Assembly: GCA_024509075.1 (NCBI GenBank)
Contig: JAKROC010000012.1
Coordinates: 1 to 34,962, forward strand
Length of the DNA: 34,962 bases
Source of the DNA: Endozoicomonas sp.
Lineage (GTDB): Bacteria > Pseudomonadota > Gammaproteobacteria > Pseudomonadales > Endozoicomonadaceae
Direction: 5' to 3'
Shown here: positions 34,908 to 34,962 of the stretch, piece by piece
How the letters are laid out: every line of letters begins with the position of its first letter
How positions within the stretch are numbered: position 1 is the first letter of the stretch
Notes under the pieces: generated by a model
Seen by the model: only the letters and a program-made list of their open reading frames with translations
Database searches by the model: none
Told to the model about the DNA's origin: nothing
Position numbers and translations under genes: made by a program

Positions 34908-34962
34908 TATACCCAATGGATTTCAAGTTGATTCGAGGCGGCAAATGAGCGAAGCCCTTGTG
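34908..34962 (-). repeat. ERIC-like repeat, copy 6 (cut by window edge)
   Basis: This copy begins with TATACCCAATGGATTTCAAG and continues with TTGATTCGAGGCGGCAAATG, the reverse complement of the right arm of copy 4. It runs out of the window. It lies upstream of the nrdA control region. Confidence 0.72.

Overview
The window looks like the chromosome of a marine, facultatively anaerobic gammaproteobacterium. An Endozoicomonas-like member of the Oceanospirillales is my best guess, but this is an inference. It rests on the oxyR-recG pairing, complete proteobacterial menaquinone genes, HemG, AlaE and class Ia nrdAB-yfaE, together with abundant ERIC-like repeats. No rRNA, tRNA, CRISPR array or prophage is visible.

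Layout. 1-4373 (+): ERIC-like repeat, oxyR, recG, then the outer-membrane phospholipase pldA. 4385-6034: a second repeat and an NhaC-type antiporter (-). 6487-9125: a BsuBI/PstI-type restriction-modification pair arranged tail to tail. The adenine methyltransferase is intact, but the endonuclease carries three in-frame stop codons. 9317-10944: an exported M23 peptidase (-), a possible 35-residue membrane protein (+) and the quinone-linked protoporphyrinogen oxidase hemG (-). 10992-15157: a segment bounded by two inverted copies of a 136-bp MITE-like element. It holds dps, alaE (itself bracketed by inverted ERIC-like copies), thiM and broken, converging remnants of ubiT and ubiV. 15300-23131 (-): the operon menF-menD-menH-menB-menC-menE followed by thpR. 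23314-24574: three uncharacterised genes. 24613-25593: a repeat, a transposase remnant and the leader of the next operon. 25594-29290 (+): a basic amino-acid decarboxylase and its APC antiporter. 29294-30298 (-): an exported lipase-like protein. 30504-34389 (-): nrdA-nrdB-yfaE, with two NrdR-type boxes and a DnaA box upstream. Another ERIC-like copy starts at the right edge.

How the genes fit together. The men operon makes the menaquinone precursor 1,4-dihydroxy-2-naphthoyl-CoA, and HemG can pass electrons to menaquinone during haem synthesis. By contrast, the nearby ubiT and ubiV, which belong to O2-independent ubiquinone synthesis, are degraded and ubiU is not seen here. This suggests reliance on menaquinone when oxygen is absent. 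OxyR and Dps address peroxide stress. The decarboxylase/antiporter pair suggests acid resistance or polyamine/agmatine production. I do not see a clearly new multigene system. The most interesting signals are the decaying restriction enzyme beside an intact methylase, the ubiT/ubiV relics between mobile repeats, the ERIC-like family, and a few palindromic candidate operators.
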